Below are positions 10,381 to 21,152 of a stretch of DNA of 64,000 nt, in pieces. The stretch's first letter is position 1, and each line of letters opens with the position of its first letter. Origin of the DNA: Anticarsia gemmatalis (Eukaryota; Arthropoda; Insecta; Lepidoptera; Erebidae); NCBI RefSeq assembly GCF_050436995.1, contig NC_134767.1:1488001-1552000 (forward strand). Reading direction: 5' to 3'. Under the pieces are notes generated by a model. That model made no database searches. It worked only from the letters and a program-made list of their open reading frames with translations, and was not told the origin of the DNA. Made by a program: the position numbers and the translations under genes.

Positions 10381-10550
10381 TTTGGCTAGCTGATAGTGCA
10401 ACTCATCGAAAGACGTAACACTATTTTTAGAAAAACTGTATGATCCGTTGTGCTGTACTCCCGTGCAAAATATCAACTCCTATTTCAGAAACTTAGGGGT
10501 TTCGTTTTTGAAACAAATACTTATATTTGAGACCAGATCTTCCACTATCT

Positions 10551-10698
10551 ATCTATCTAATCAGCCCGTATCCACCCACTGTTGAGTATAGGCCTCCCCC
10601 TCAGCACGCCACTTTATACGGTCCTCCGCTTGTCTCATCCATTTCGGCCCTACACATTTAACAATGTCGTCCGACCATCTAGTTGCAGGCCTTCCTTC
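10551..10698 (-). mobile_element. 5'-truncated LINE, C-terminus of reverse transcriptase ORF
   Basis: On the minus strand this encodes GRPATRWSDDIVKCV followed by EDRIKWRAEGEAYTQQW and a stop. That is the conserved carboxyl end seen in many non-LTR retrotransposon ORF2 proteins (GRPxxRWxDD...AQDRxxWrxxgeAyxQQW). The 3' tail is a TAGA simple repeat, and a perfect 12-bp direct repeat, CTTCCACTATCT, flanks it at 10539-10550 and 10699-10710. The tail type would suit RTE/CR1-like LINEs, but the clade is not fixed by so little sequence. Confidence 0.85.
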
Positions 10699-11221
10699 CT
10701 TCCACTATCTGCATGCAAAATTTTATCGATATTGTCTAGTCTCTGGAGACTGCCTACTCCATAAGCAGACTTAGGTAGAAGGCGTGAGTTTATGTACCTG
10801 CCTATTAAACTCCATGGATTTTGGTAAACTCCAAGACCAACACAAATAAAAAAATGACAGGTCATTGCTCCTTTCTGTTTATTTTCACAGTATAAATGTA
10901 CGATATTCCAGTCTTTACTCGCGTTTCTCATGGCCCAATAGCCCTGAGGCCAAGCTTTGTTTGTACAAATTCTACGGATTCCTTCAGATGTTTTCTCTTT
11001 ACGCCTAATCTTGTACTGTTGGTTCAAAGACTGGGCAGGTCTTTTGATCGCGACAAATATTTAACTGTAAGGTAGTCATTGGTTAATAGGAATGTTTAGA
11101 GATTGTTTAACGTAGTTTTAAGATTTATTTAGTGGAAAAAATTACTTTGTCAGGCTGGTGTAATATTTTTGTATTGGAATTTTGGGATAAAAATTCAATT
11201 TTTCATTGAAATTTAACATAG

Positions 11222-11405
11222 CGTCGGGAGTACGTGGGTTTGAATGCACAAATGTGGATTTCACAAATAATTGTCCCGTGTGTTACATTGAACAATTATT
11301 TGTGCCACAAAGAATTATTTTGGGTCTGGTTGTAAATTGTCGTTGTTTGTATGTTTGTAAAAGTCCCTGCGACACAAGAGCAATTCTTAGTACGGAAGTT
11401 GTCTT
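11222..11405 (+). repeat. SINE-D, tRNA-derived, head eroded
   Basis: Shows the SINE-D order: GTGGGTTTGAATGC (B-box-like), ACAAATAATTGTCCCGTGTG, a GTCGTTGTTTGTATGTTTGT tract and ACACAAGAGCAATTCTTAGT. A local duplication has added a second AATTATTTGTG segment. The frame 11206-11424 is a by-product. Confidence 0.7.
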
Positions 11406-11409
11406 TTTT

Positions 11410-12760
11410 AACTATAAAACATAAATATAATAGCTACGTGTGTTGATACTTAGTAAACATCAACAAACAGATGAGATTCATCAGCGCTATAATGGCAAAT
11501 CACACCGGAATCCGGATGAGACCGCAACAGACGCGGCGAACTGGACTGATCTAGATTTAGATAATAGATTTTCATACATGGAACAAACAGTCATAGGATA
11601 TTCTGTATTAGAATTCACCCTTAGTCACAATTATTATATTAAACAATGCAAGCAAATCTTCTTTGATAAACATCTACTTGCTTTTTTAATGTTTTGGAGT
11701 TGAGAGACTATTTATAGATGTTTAAAATGTGCTTATTCGAGATTTCATCAAAAGAACTGCCATTTTGAATGTCTAGTTTCCTACGCGGACTCGCTCGTTT
11801 CTTTTTTGCGAAAATGTTGCTGTTTAGTTTTTTTGCTGTTTAAACCATTATTTTTCCTTGTTCCTTGGTTTGATATTGTGTAAATGTTTGGTTATGGTAA
11901 CGGACTTCAAACAGACTCTTTGAGACATCTGCTTTATTTTAACTAAGCTTAGAGCAATTAAGAGCTTAAAATTTTAATACATTCAGTTTGAATCGATTGT
12001 TCAACCTTAAAGTCTATGCTATGACGGTATTCTGTGGTCGGGATAGTAGCGTATGGAAATGTCAATCAAAAGATCTTGGATTCAATTCTCCAGTCAAATA
12101 AAACTATTAAGAGGTTTTGATATCTATGTATAGACAGAATAGTCACCTATTAAGTACTTTCAAGGTCAAGTTATGCTCCTCAAAATCTATACTAATACTC
12201 ATTTCATGACATAATCAAATCTAATAACAAGTCTAATTCATACAAACGCTGTCGCAAAAATCCCAGAAAACCCAACACACGAACAAATTCGGTAGCAAAA
12301 CTTGTGCTATATAATTACAAAGCTCCACATTTAGAGCAGGCATCAGACCGCAAATGATTCAATGTCTATCTAGATCTTGATAATGACTATTATTGTACCT
12401 CGTTTAATATAAGCCGGTGTTCCGAACAACAGGAATTTCGGGGAAGAACTAAGAGGCGCAAATTTTCTGAGAATTTACAATTAATTTGCCTGACGTGGTT
12501 CAAATGAGAGATTGGGTTACTGACACTATGCTTGAATTGTAATGAGTAAGAAGATATTGTGATGTGTGTTTTGTTATGATTTGAGTGATAAAAATAAATT
12601 ATAAAAATCTTTGAATCTATTTTGGAACCGATAAATAATTGAAATTTTATGAATATCTTCATTATGGAATAATTTGTGTAAATTCTGTTACAAACATAAT
12701 TTTCATTACGGTCGTTTGTCGTCCAAACATGGATGTTTGAACATTTGTAAATTATGGATT
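11410..12760. other. Unique AT-rich stretch
   Basis: No recognised gene or repeat. The frame at 11440-11703 (87 codons) has no motif I recognise; its first half is GC-richer than the flanks, but I cannot support a function. Confidence 0.35.
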
Positions 12761-12763
12761 TAT

Positions 12764-13022
12764 AGCATCACACCTGTTACACCTCAAAGTGTAGGCAGCA
12801 GTAAATTAGTGTGAAGTATATTGACGGTTCGCTGTTTAAATGTCAGTCCTAAATATTAGGGGACGACAATATTGTCATATACCAGGAATGTTACATATCT
12901 CCGCGCTGCTATTAAGAATATTCTTAAATAAACTTAAAAATCCAATAGCAGTTTGCCCGTGAACTCAAAATTTTGTGACCAGCAGTCGCATACACTACTA
13001 TTTAGATTCCAGAAGCAGTAAT
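12764..13022 (-). repeat. SINE-B, full length but diverged
   Basis: Plus-strand order matches SINE-B: CACACCTGTTACACC, AAGTGTAGGCAG, CCAGGAATGTTAC, GCGCTGCTATTAAGAA, CCAATAGCAGTTTGCCCGTG, then the inverse tRNA-like head around GACCAGCAGTCGCATACACT. Numerous indels mark it as old. Confidence 0.7.
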
Positions 13023-13945
13023 AGTTGATGTAAAATAAATAATAATTTGTATTTTATTATGTGCCTAACTTCACGCTTCTATGTTCACGCCCTAATATTA
13101 TCAACATCACTTGATAACTACAGCTGTTATCTCACTCCCCACAGTTTCACAATGAATTCCCTACATTTCGGTGGTCCTACATGGATGAAGTCAGTTAGTT
13201 CTGCACTGAAAAGAGCTTAAACCTCCTGAGTCGCTAAACCATAGAAGTATCAAAAATGCTAAAGTATTATCTGTTATGCTCTCAGTGCTAAACTGCTAAA
13301 CAAATTTTGATGAATTATTTGCATTGATTAGCTATGTTTGACCATTGGGTAGAATATGTTTGGTTATAGTCCGCAATAGTTGCAGAATATGGTCTACTGT
13401 ATTTTTTATGAATAAATTTCTACGTGGCTGGCTAAAGGTATCACAATTAAAACACACTATTACTTCCTTTTAAGAACTGATTCATGAAACTAATTGTTAC
13501 TTTATTTAAGCAACTCTATGCTAAATTTCATTAATATTGATTCAACTGTTCGGCCGTGAAAGCGAAAAAGACAGCCTGACTTCGTAAGTAGGTAAAAGAT
13601 TTTCCCTTTCAAGTACCTACATAAGTAAGCATTAGTAAGTATAAATTAACAATATCTTTTCTTTAAACGCAATTTCCTTGCACATTTCTGCAATTGCAAA
13701 GACACAGTAAACCTTTTTAAATCGTTTGATAAACTCGGGTTTAAACATCTACAATAGTTCGCTATAGCCCGTGGAAGCTCGTGCAGGAATTTAATTCTGT
13801 ATGTTCGCTAAAAGGTTGGATATTGCAAAGAAGACAAAGATTTTGTATTGGGGTTTGTTGTATAGTTTTTTATAAGTCTGGCACAGATTTAGAGAGTTAT
13901 ACTATTTATATATTATAAGTATGATAACTTAAGTATAAGATTAAT

Positions 13946-14118
13946 TTATACTTATATTATAAAATTGTAGAGTTTGGTTAAACGCGCTAATTTCGGGAAC
14001 TACGGGAAAGAGTTGAAAAATTATTTAAAAAATTACTTTTGGATAACCTATTTATTGAGGAAGGCTATAGGCTATATTACATCACACTACGACCAAGACA
14101 AGCCATAGAGAACGAAGC
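13946..14118 (+). mobile_element. Decayed Hel-1 Helitron, 3' end lost
   Basis: Matches Hel-1 from near the 5' end (ACTTATATTATAAAATTGTA) through AACGCGCTAATTTCGGGAAC and TATTGAGGAAGGCTATAGGC to CTACGACCAAGAC. The hairpin and CTAG end are absent, and the GTTT array has been lost. Confidence 0.7.
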
Positions 14119-14333
14119 GTAATTTTTTTCGAAGCTTTTCGTCGTATTAAAAATTATTTTTATTATGTAAACGCATCAAAATACCATACTAAATATTATC
14201 TAAATAATCCCTAAATATAAATATAATGCTAGTGCTTACACTAGTTATCTAATAACACTACATTTTGGGTTACACAATACCATTTTCTCTGAAAAAACCC
14301 CATCCAGCTAAGCTCGTAGAATTATATAAAAAA

Positions 14334-14543
14334 CTAGCGGACCCGACAGACGTTGTCCTGTCTACACGGTACATATAAATTAAAAATTAATTAAAAAAAA
14401 CATTGTACAGCGGACAAAATTGTGAATCTAAACCATTCTCAGATTCCCTTGAACACACACAAAAAAAATCATCAAAATCGGTCCAGTCGTTTAAGAGAAG
14501 TTCAGTGACATACACACTTACAGAAGAATTATATATATAAAGA
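14334..14543 (-). mobile_element. Hel-5 Helitron-like element
   Basis: Minus strand begins TCTTTATATATATAATTCTT and ends GGGTCCGCTAG. A 5-bp stem, GACAG...CTGTC, lies just before the final GGGTCCGCTAG, again the Helitron 3' layout. The body includes ATCGGTCCAGTCGTTTAAGA (plus strand), which I recall as a widespread insect repeat. Complete at both ends; no coding capacity. Confidence 0.75.
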
Positions 14544-14544
14544 T

Positions 14545-15885
14545 AGGCACACGGTCGTACAATGCAACTTACAACCTCTCGATTACAAGCCTTAACAATT
14601 GATTTTTACCGTTATTTTTTATAAAAACAATAAATAAACCATCAAAACATAGTATCTTTACCCGTCAAAAAAATACAGGAGTATTTGTAACCAAAAACAC
14701 GGCTTATTTTGCATTCAACCGTCGCAATTCAATATAAATTTGCGAATTTGATTACAAACTTGTCAACGTTCGCGCGAAATTAAATAAAAAAACAAGCGCG
14801 CTAACGAACTTTGTTTTGTTTGAGTGGGTTCCGCATGGTTTTTAACGGTGTAGTGGTTTTTCAAAAAGTTTGGATGTTCATTCATGAGGAACGAATTGGT
14901 GAGGAGTTGAAGTATTATGTTTATTTTGAATATAGTTGAGTGTTATATTAGAAAGGTACAATGTTCTGAAAAGTTTGAAACTAGTTTTATTAGCTTCTAT
15001 TTTGGGAACGCATAGTATGCTAACGTTTAAGTCAGTTAAAATACATAAGTTTGATTTAATTTTTAAATAAATTCCAATGACTTTGAATAATTGGAAGATG
15101 TTCTTATGTAAAATGTATACCGAGTTTTCTTTCACCTATAAATTGCATTCATCTAAGGTAAAAAAATATTTTTAATGATTATAGTAGCTATTAACTATGT
15201 ATTAACTAAATTTAAAACTACAGCCAATTGGAAAGATTAGATTCAAACTATTTTAATTTAGCTTAATTATTATACCTGACCGTCTACCAAAACCTTTTCT
15301 TATCTATTCAAATATCTACCGTCAAACGGCTAGCTTTAAAATCTTTCTTCTGATACTACCAGCATGTTTTTTAATGGTTTCCCCTACGTTAATTACGGAT
15401 CCCTACAACAAGAAGGCAACTTATTTTCACGCGTCACCTAATTTGAAACATCAAACTGAACTTAGTTTGTAAATATTTGTGTCGACCGACTCAAAGTAAT
15501 ATGCTTTGTCATTCGTCAATTTGTTTACTGTTCTTGATATTTAGTAGCGAGGTTATTTATTGTTATTTTTATTAATACTATTTTGTTACAGTATTCTGTT
15601 TTTAGTTAAATTTTAATGGTTTGATATTAGGATCGACGTGTAATTGCTTGCGTTTGTACTATAGTAAGCAGACAAGATAGATCTGCGTATATGCTTCCAA
15701 ATACATATTTACTACTTGTGTACAGGTGCCCAAGATAAAGGCCTAGTTTGGGATCTATTGTTAATGTCATGTATCTTTGTAATTTTTCTGGAAATAAACT
15801 TTTTATCTTTTTTATTTATGTAGTTTTACATCTAAAATCAGAACATATGTGTAGATAGATACTTGTGGTTAACACAAATATATTA
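14545..15885. other. Unique AT-rich stretch
   Basis: No gene, RNA gene or recognised element seen. The 85-codon frame on the minus strand at 14878-15135 has no recognisable motif. Confidence 0.35.
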
Positions 15886-15888
15886 TTA

Positions 15889-16053
15889 CTAGAGGCCACC
15901 CACGACTTGGTGATAAAAAGCCTATGTGTTATTCTGGGTCTTCAGCTACCTATATACGAAATTTCATCGTAATTGGTTCAGTAATATTTGCGTGAAAGAG
16001 TAACAAACATCCATACATTCACAAAAACTTTCGCATTCATAATATTAGTGGGA
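15889..16053 (-). mobile_element. Hel-3 short Helitron-like element
   Basis: Minus strand begins TCCCACTAATATTATGAATG and ends GGGTGGCCTCTAG. It carries the segment reading AATTGGTTCAGTAATATTTG and GTGAAAGAGTAACAAACATC on the plus strand, common in Lepidoptera. It is only 165 bp, so it is internally deleted compared with longer relatives. The frame 15988-16191 crosses it and is not a gene. Confidence 0.7.
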
Positions 16054-16462
16054 TTATTTGTCATAGTTGGGATCCGAAGCTCATCCCACACGGTTGTTTC
16101 TAACTTTCTAATGTTTCCGCCACTTTCGGAGAATTATTGTCGTTTCAGTTTAAAAGACCGTCGAAATATTTTCAGCAACGACAGAAAATAACAACAAATT
16201 ACTTTCTAAAAGCCACTTTTCTAACATACCCTTTCAAAAAACACAAGTTAGCGACGCACCCACACAAATTGGACATCGACCCTTGATACCACGAGTCGAT
16301 CAATCAAATTATTTAATAAGACATCCTGCTGACATGACGTAGAATATTATATTACCATACTTGGAGGAAATTATACTACGTGTACGAAAATGGAGGAAGG
16401 TCGTATGGTATCAGGTTTTTTTTTATATTTTGCGTGTTTTTGGAAAAGAAACAAAACGTCTA

Positions 16463-16646
16463 TGACTGTAGCGCCAATCTCTACAGTCGGTACTGTCGAG
16501 AATCGAAAGTTTGACGTATAAAATGTACTGCGAAAATAGTTCCTACCACGCCTATTAGAGGCGCTGATCATATTTTCACACAATATTTCTCGATAGCTAG
16601 CCGGCTGTCGATAGTCGATGGTGATAGAGAATTGAGCCATTGTTCC
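16463..16646 (-). mobile_element. MITE-F copy, diverged
   Basis: Contains GATAGCTAGCCGGCTGTCGA, GATAGAGAATTGAGCCATTG and GAGGCGCTGATCATATTTTC in MITE-F order. The left end is decayed (TACTGTCGAGAATCG). The minus-strand frames overlapping it (16371-16640, 16568-16756) are products of the inverted-repeat sequence. Confidence 0.65.
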
Positions 16647-16883
16647 GCTGTCAGCGACGGTCCACTTCGCAAAATGAGACAGGGGTTAGGCTTTCCTTGG
16701 AGTTGAAGTGGAGAACCTCCGAGAACCCGTAAACTTGAGAGATAATTCTGTTTCATTTATACGTTTTACTGAATTACGAAAATGATAGATTGCAGAATTG
16801 ACGTATGTCTACACGTCTAACTAACAGTTTATAGTGAATTCAGATAATGTCACCATACAGGCAATAGCTCTTCTTGAAAGACA

Positions 16884-16928
16884 GAAAAGTGGCCCTAGTG
16901 AGACAAACCCTCATTAGAGCCACTTTTC
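16884..16928. other. Compact 19-bp hairpin
   Basis: Positions 16884-16902 and 16910-16928 pair over 19 positions with one mismatch (C16894 opposite A16918) and one G-T wobble, around a 7-base loop ACAAACC. The outer arm reads GAAAAGTGG. It is too short for a canonical miRNA precursor (usually about 60 nt or more) and lacks terminal features of a known MITE. Function unknown. Confidence 0.5.
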
Positions 16929-16999
16929 ATTTCACCAAGAAACAGTGAAACATTTCAAATTTCCTTATGATTATTTATACCAAGTGACAATCACTGACA

Positions 17000-17555
17000 A
17001 TCTAATTTAGTTTGTTCCTCAACTACTAAGGTGAGATCTATCCTTTATATCAATATCGTTACTTTTTAAAACTACTGTTAAATTCCATCAACCCATGAGC
17101 TCTCGTTTGTAATAAATACATAATGCATTGACCCCGAACGCAGAGGGTCAACAAACGTATATTTGTTCGATATTATATTCAACGCAACTTCAATAACTGT
17201 CCAGCGAGACAGCTGCGAAACGTTCACTTTATTAGTTTTTACTATACATGGTTAGTTACAGGGTGCACTTGTTTTCATTCGGTATTTTATTTATCGTTTT
17301 GAAGACTAATTGACATATCAGGGACAGCTTACTCCTTACAATTACTTGACTGACCTGACTTGGCTAATTTGCTTTCCTGACTTCTATTCGAGCTAATTAA
17401 CCGTACTCTAAGATCTTTGTGCACAAGGCTTTGCAAATTTTCGATATTAAACAATTTTAGTCTTTGAACGAATACCACCAGATACAGACCACCTTACGAA
17501 AGCTTGCGTAATCTTGTGTACGAAGAGTCCTATGTAACAAACGCGCATAATTGAA
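17000..17555. other. Unique AT-rich stretch
   Basis: No recognised gene or repeat. Confidence 0.35.
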
Positions 17556-17557
17556 CT

Positions 17558-17706
17558 GCTCTCCGAGGCACGGTGGGCAACTACCTTATTTTTCCAACTC
17601 CAAACAAATACTAAAAGAAATTTTCACTCACAGAAAAGACCCGGGATTCTGACCCGAGACCTATGAGCGGCAGTCACATACACTACCAATAGCGCCACAG
17701 AGGCAA
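17558..17706 (-). repeat. SINE-C 5' part, tRNA-derived
   Basis: On the minus strand a tRNA-like head (TGCCTCTGTGGCGCTATTGG, with a B-box-like GGTCTCGGGTCAGAATCCCG) leads into the body, ending near CCGTGCCTCGGAGAGC. The head matches the complete SINE-C at 39.2 kb; the distal half is missing. Confidence 0.65.
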
Positions 17707-18061
17707 TAATTCTACTATAGGTATATAATTAACATGCGAAACGAAATTTAAAAGTGATTTGTCTAATAAACATGCAACGCTGAAGTTAAACGTTGTATCA
17801 AATAGCGATATTAAACCACTGAAAGACAAAGTTGCCCAACGGCTGAAAATGCATGCATCCACTGTAAAACGTTACATTTTCCCATTACTTTGAACGGTTA
17901 ACTGGTGCTCATACACCGAAAATTGTCTGTAGTAAAGCAAGTGCACTGTATTTTACATACCTCCTGAAATATGTACAGTTTACGTGCTGAAAGTTTTACA
18001 GTGTCTGTCTTTACAGTCCGTGTTAATAGACTGAAAGATTTCTGTTTTTTAAACATGCGCG

Positions 18062-18168
18062 TTAAGAGTTGCTCTTGTGTCGCGGGACTGGACCCGAAAC
18101 ATGTGTTTCAAATTACACAAATATTTGTTCCACTTGGGTATCGAACTCACGATTACTTGACCCACTAG
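18062..18168 (-). repeat. SINE-D fragment
   Basis: Plus strand reads AAGAGTTGCTCTTGTGTCGC, then GACCCGAAACA and CACTTGGGTATCGAACTCAC, the SINE-D 3' end, centre and B-box region in inverse order. The head beyond the B box is missing. Confidence 0.65.
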
Positions 18169-18677
18169 TAGAAATCTTCAGGTGAGAATTTTCTTAATTA
18201 CAGATACATATATTATTATGTATACACAAATTAACACGACTCGAAAATTTAATCTTTAATTTTGATAGAAATCATGTATAATATTACCAATGTAGGTGAC
18301 TTATTAACACAACGATCAGACAAATAAACCAACAATTTTTATATAATAATAAGCTATTTGAAATATCATTACAGACATATTGACCTTTCATATAATTTCA
18401 CAATAAATAAAGTTAATAACTGTTTAAATTATTCATTTTCGATGTCATTTCAACTTTTCATAATATACAGCTTTTAAATGATAATTTTAATACATTTTCG
18501 GTTATTTTAAAACACTTTCATATTTGAAATGATTGTTTTAAATTTTATATTTCTGTAATATTATTTGAAAACATCACTTTAATAGACATAAAATGTAATT
18601 TTTGATGAATAACTTTGAATTAGTTTGACTTTAAATTACAATTAAATGTCATGAAAATCGGGTGAATACTTTCAATG

Positions 18678-18720
18678 AAAGCTGATCAGCGCCCCTAGCG
18701 TATTCCGTAAGATATAATTG
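18678..18720. repeat. MITE-F fragment
   Basis: The short block GAAAGCTGATCAGCGCCCCT plus GCGTATTCCGTAAGATATAA resembles the MITE-F centre (ATCAGCGCCTCTGACGGG). Ends not found. Confidence 0.35.
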
Positions 18721-19280
18721 TTTCAAGAAAATTTTAAATATGTGTGTAAGAAATGAGCAACATAACTTATCTTTTTCAGTAATTAGGCACACTAGCGTAT
18801 CCGGCCTAAATTCAGAGAGAAACTGTGAGAAACCGTGTGTATATTTATTTATTTTATTCACTCAAGCATGATTATTGATATTTACTTTAACTGCATAATT
18901 GGTTTTATCATGAACCATAATTCGCCTAGTTAAAAAGAATACCGACAAATTGAGAATATCCTCTTTTTTGAAGTCGGTTTATTAAATCACGGATCAAAAA
19001 TATTAATCATACTAGCTTAGAATAAAACCCTTGTAATAGATACTTAGTTTTAGCGAAAATTTATTTTGAAAAAATAATATTTTCATGGAAAAATGTATTA
19101 ATAGCCAAACCAGTGGTCAAGTTAATAGCCTACGTGAAGATGGCCGGTAGCCGTACAAGAGACACTTGTAAGCAAATAAACTGAAAACAAAAGCACTCGG
19201 CGTGTACTCAGATCTGTGGTTTATACGGTAGGCGGTTGTGTTTTATTGCGAAGCTGTAGTGGTTTGTTGTCCAAGCACAT
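18721..19280. other. Unique AT-rich stretch
   Basis: No gene or repeat recognised. Confidence 0.35.
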
Positions 19281-19291
19281 AGAAATAGCGA

Positions 19292-19484
19292 TTTTTTTTT
19301 TTTTTTTTTTTTTTTTAACCTATACTGTCCCATTGTTGGGCAAAGGTCTCCCCCAAACTCCTCCACCGGTCTCTATCCTCAGCCATCTCTTGCCACCCTT
19401 CCAGATAGGTGTCCAAATCGTCACGCCAACGTTTCCTCGGCCTGCCTCGCCGTCGTCGACGACCTTCAGGCATCCATTTTGCGA
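19292..19484 (-). mobile_element. 5'-truncated LINE with poly(A) tail and target duplication
   Basis: The minus strand encodes the carboxyl end of a non-LTR retrotransposon ORF2: PEGRRRRRGRPRKRWRDDLD, then TYLEGWQEMAEDRDRWRSLG and ETFAQQWDSIG, stop. Immediately downstream is a poly(A) of about 23 (the T run at 19292-19314). The direct repeat AGAAATAGCGA flanks it (19281-19291 and 19485-19495). The frame is intact to the stop, so the insertion is not old. The plus-strand frame 19216-19506 is a shadow. Confidence 0.9.
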
Positions 19485-19799
19485 AGAAATAGCGATAACA
19501 AATTAATACTTAATATTTTACTGACTTAATATTTTTTTATAAGATATATTACACACCATATTTGTCTGGAATAAACTAAGGATAGAGGTAAGCCATACGT
19601 AAAAGAATATCACAATGGTATTTTGGCTAAATTTCATCATAGCTTGGATAGGAACTAAGAGAAGTAGACTCTAAAATAAACTACAAGTGGTATAAATTAG
19701 CAAAGGTTTTCTTACGATTTCCTTGGCCTTTGAAGAAAAGGCTTCTTATATACATAATAGACATTGAACAACTGATTAATTTTAAATTCAAAAACATAA

Positions 19800-19906
19800 G
19801 GCTTAGTCCCCAACCCGCACTTGGCCTGCGTGGTGGACTCAAGGCCTAACCCCTCCCTCATTACGGGATTAGACCCTTGCCCAGCAGTGGGACAGTAATG
19901 GGTTAA
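19800..19906 (+). repeat. SINE-A, strongly 5'-truncated
   Basis: Plus-strand SINE-A 3' third: CCCCAACCCGCACTTGGCCT, TGGTGGACTCAAGGCCTAAC and CAGTGGGACAGTAATGGGTT. Sequence is close to the best copies, suggesting a fairly recent insertion. Confidence 0.8.
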
Positions 19907-19909
19907 ATT

Positions 19910-20345
19910 GAAGGCTCAGGTACCTCTAAGAAGGCTAGGTCTCCTTAAATACTATAAAAATAAACTAATTTTATATTTAACTTACTCCTAACAAAATCGT
20001 GATATAGGTATAATTAGTAGTTAGCATATTTCTCCTATAACTTAGACCACAAACATTTCTAGGACGCACAATTGACCTTCGCTAGGCAAGCCAATAAAAA
20101 GGGGTTTTACGCGAAAACTTCAGATCTGGCAGTTTTTCCCCGGAGAAGAACGTCTTAAACGACGCTCACAGTATTTTTATAAGGAATTTCGCATAAATTC
20201 TACATTGACGGTTCAAGGGCGAAGCTGTAAAGAAACTGATGAGGATTCGCTTTCTGTTTATGAGGTAATGAGATGTCTGGGTTTCTGTTATTGATTAAAA
20301 CTAGAAATAGCTATAAAGTAACTACCTACATTATATTTATTTATA
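19910..20345. other. Unique AT-rich stretch
   Basis: No gene or repeat recognised. Confidence 0.35.
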
Positions 20346-20349
20346 TGTA

Positions 20350-20530
20350 ATATCACGCCTTTCAAGCTCGATGGTGTAGGCTGAATTAAAATACATCCAC
20401 GTTTTGCTTATAAAATGTAAAAATAAAATTGTATGACGCATTAAAAAAGTATAGCACTTTTTACGTTCCAGGAATCGACTTGAGACCCCGTTAAATGTTA
20501 TCCGCAGACGCTTGCCCTAGCACTGAAGGA
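20350..20530 (-). repeat. SINE-B, diverged
   Basis: Plus strand shows ATCACGCCTTTCAAGCTCGA, TGGTGTAGGCTG and ATACATCCACGTTTTGC, then a decayed centre and an inverse tRNA-like head with CCAGGAATCGACTTGAGACC. Confidence 0.6.
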
Positions 20531-20549
20531 TAAGTTAGGCCTTTGATGA

Positions 20550-20609
20550 AAAAAATATGCAAAATTTCCGATAACATGTGGATGTTATTGGAAATTTTGC
20601 AGTTTTTTT
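20550..20609. other. 60-nt hairpin of precursor-miRNA size
   Basis: Positions 20558-20576 pair with 20583-20601 over 19 positions with only one G-T wobble, around a 6-base loop. After a 2x2 mismatch, an A run (20550-20555) pairs with a T run (20604-20609). The arm begins TGCAAAATTTCC. The size and near-perfect stem would suit a small-RNA precursor, but it could equally be a tiny foldback repeat. No promoter or conserved miRNA seed recognised. Confidence 0.5.
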
Positions 20610-20766
20610 AATGGTAATAATGAATTCATTGTGATATTTCCATTCACTAAAAGAATAAATTATATACTTAGAACACATATTATTGCAACTTTGACTTACA
20701 CTAGTGTGATTTTCAGACCTTAAGTTCGGAAGGTCGACTACTCAGCTATTACAGTTAGGTACTGCT

Positions 20767-21152
20767 CAGTAGCTCAATTCTCTACTACTATCGACTACCG
20801 ACAACCGGCTTGCGGTTGAAAAATTTTACACTAAAATCTGTTTGACACCTCTACCGGGCTTCGTATTAGGTCGTGGAAAAAGTCTTTTCGCATTATAGTA
20901 TGTATGAACTAGTAATAAAATCTTTTCTCTACACAAAAAAAAAGCTCGATATTTGGGTACCTCACGAGCTCGCTGAAAAAAACCTAATGAATCGTGTAGG
21001 TACTCATTTGTGATTGGTGAAGCCAAAGAGATTTTATTGCAAGTTCATACATACTATAATGCGAAAAGACTTTTTCCCCGACCTGATACAATTTAAATGA
21101 AATACAAATTCTCGATACTGGACAATATCAACTGTAGAGAATTGGGTTACTG
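20767..21152. mobile_element. MITE-F copy interrupted by a mariner-type MITE
   Basis: Left end CAGTAGCTCAATTCTCTACT, then ACTATCGACTACCGACAACC. The body breaks at TCGTAT/TA and resumes after 21085 with TTCTCGATACTGGACAATAT and the right end TAGAGAATTGGGTTACTG. The interruption is a complete mariner-type MITE. Confidence 0.75.
20869..21083. mobile_element. Mariner-type MITE nested in MITE-F
   Basis: Long inverted ends GGTCGTGGAAAAAGTCTTTT and (reverse complement of the right end) GGTCGGGGAAAAAGTCTTTT continue into CGCATTATAGTATGTATGAA on both sides, so nearly the whole 215 bp folds back. Left flank is TA; the right flank is TG, probably a mutated TA, as expected for Tc1/mariner target duplications. 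Same family as 28564-28766. No transposase frame; the minus-strand frame 20826-21026 is incidental. Confidence 0.8.

Noticed and set aside
19216..19506. 96-codon plus-strand frame with a poly-Phe run
   Set aside because: The run is the poly(T) complement of a LINE tail and the rest is antisense to LINE coding sequence.
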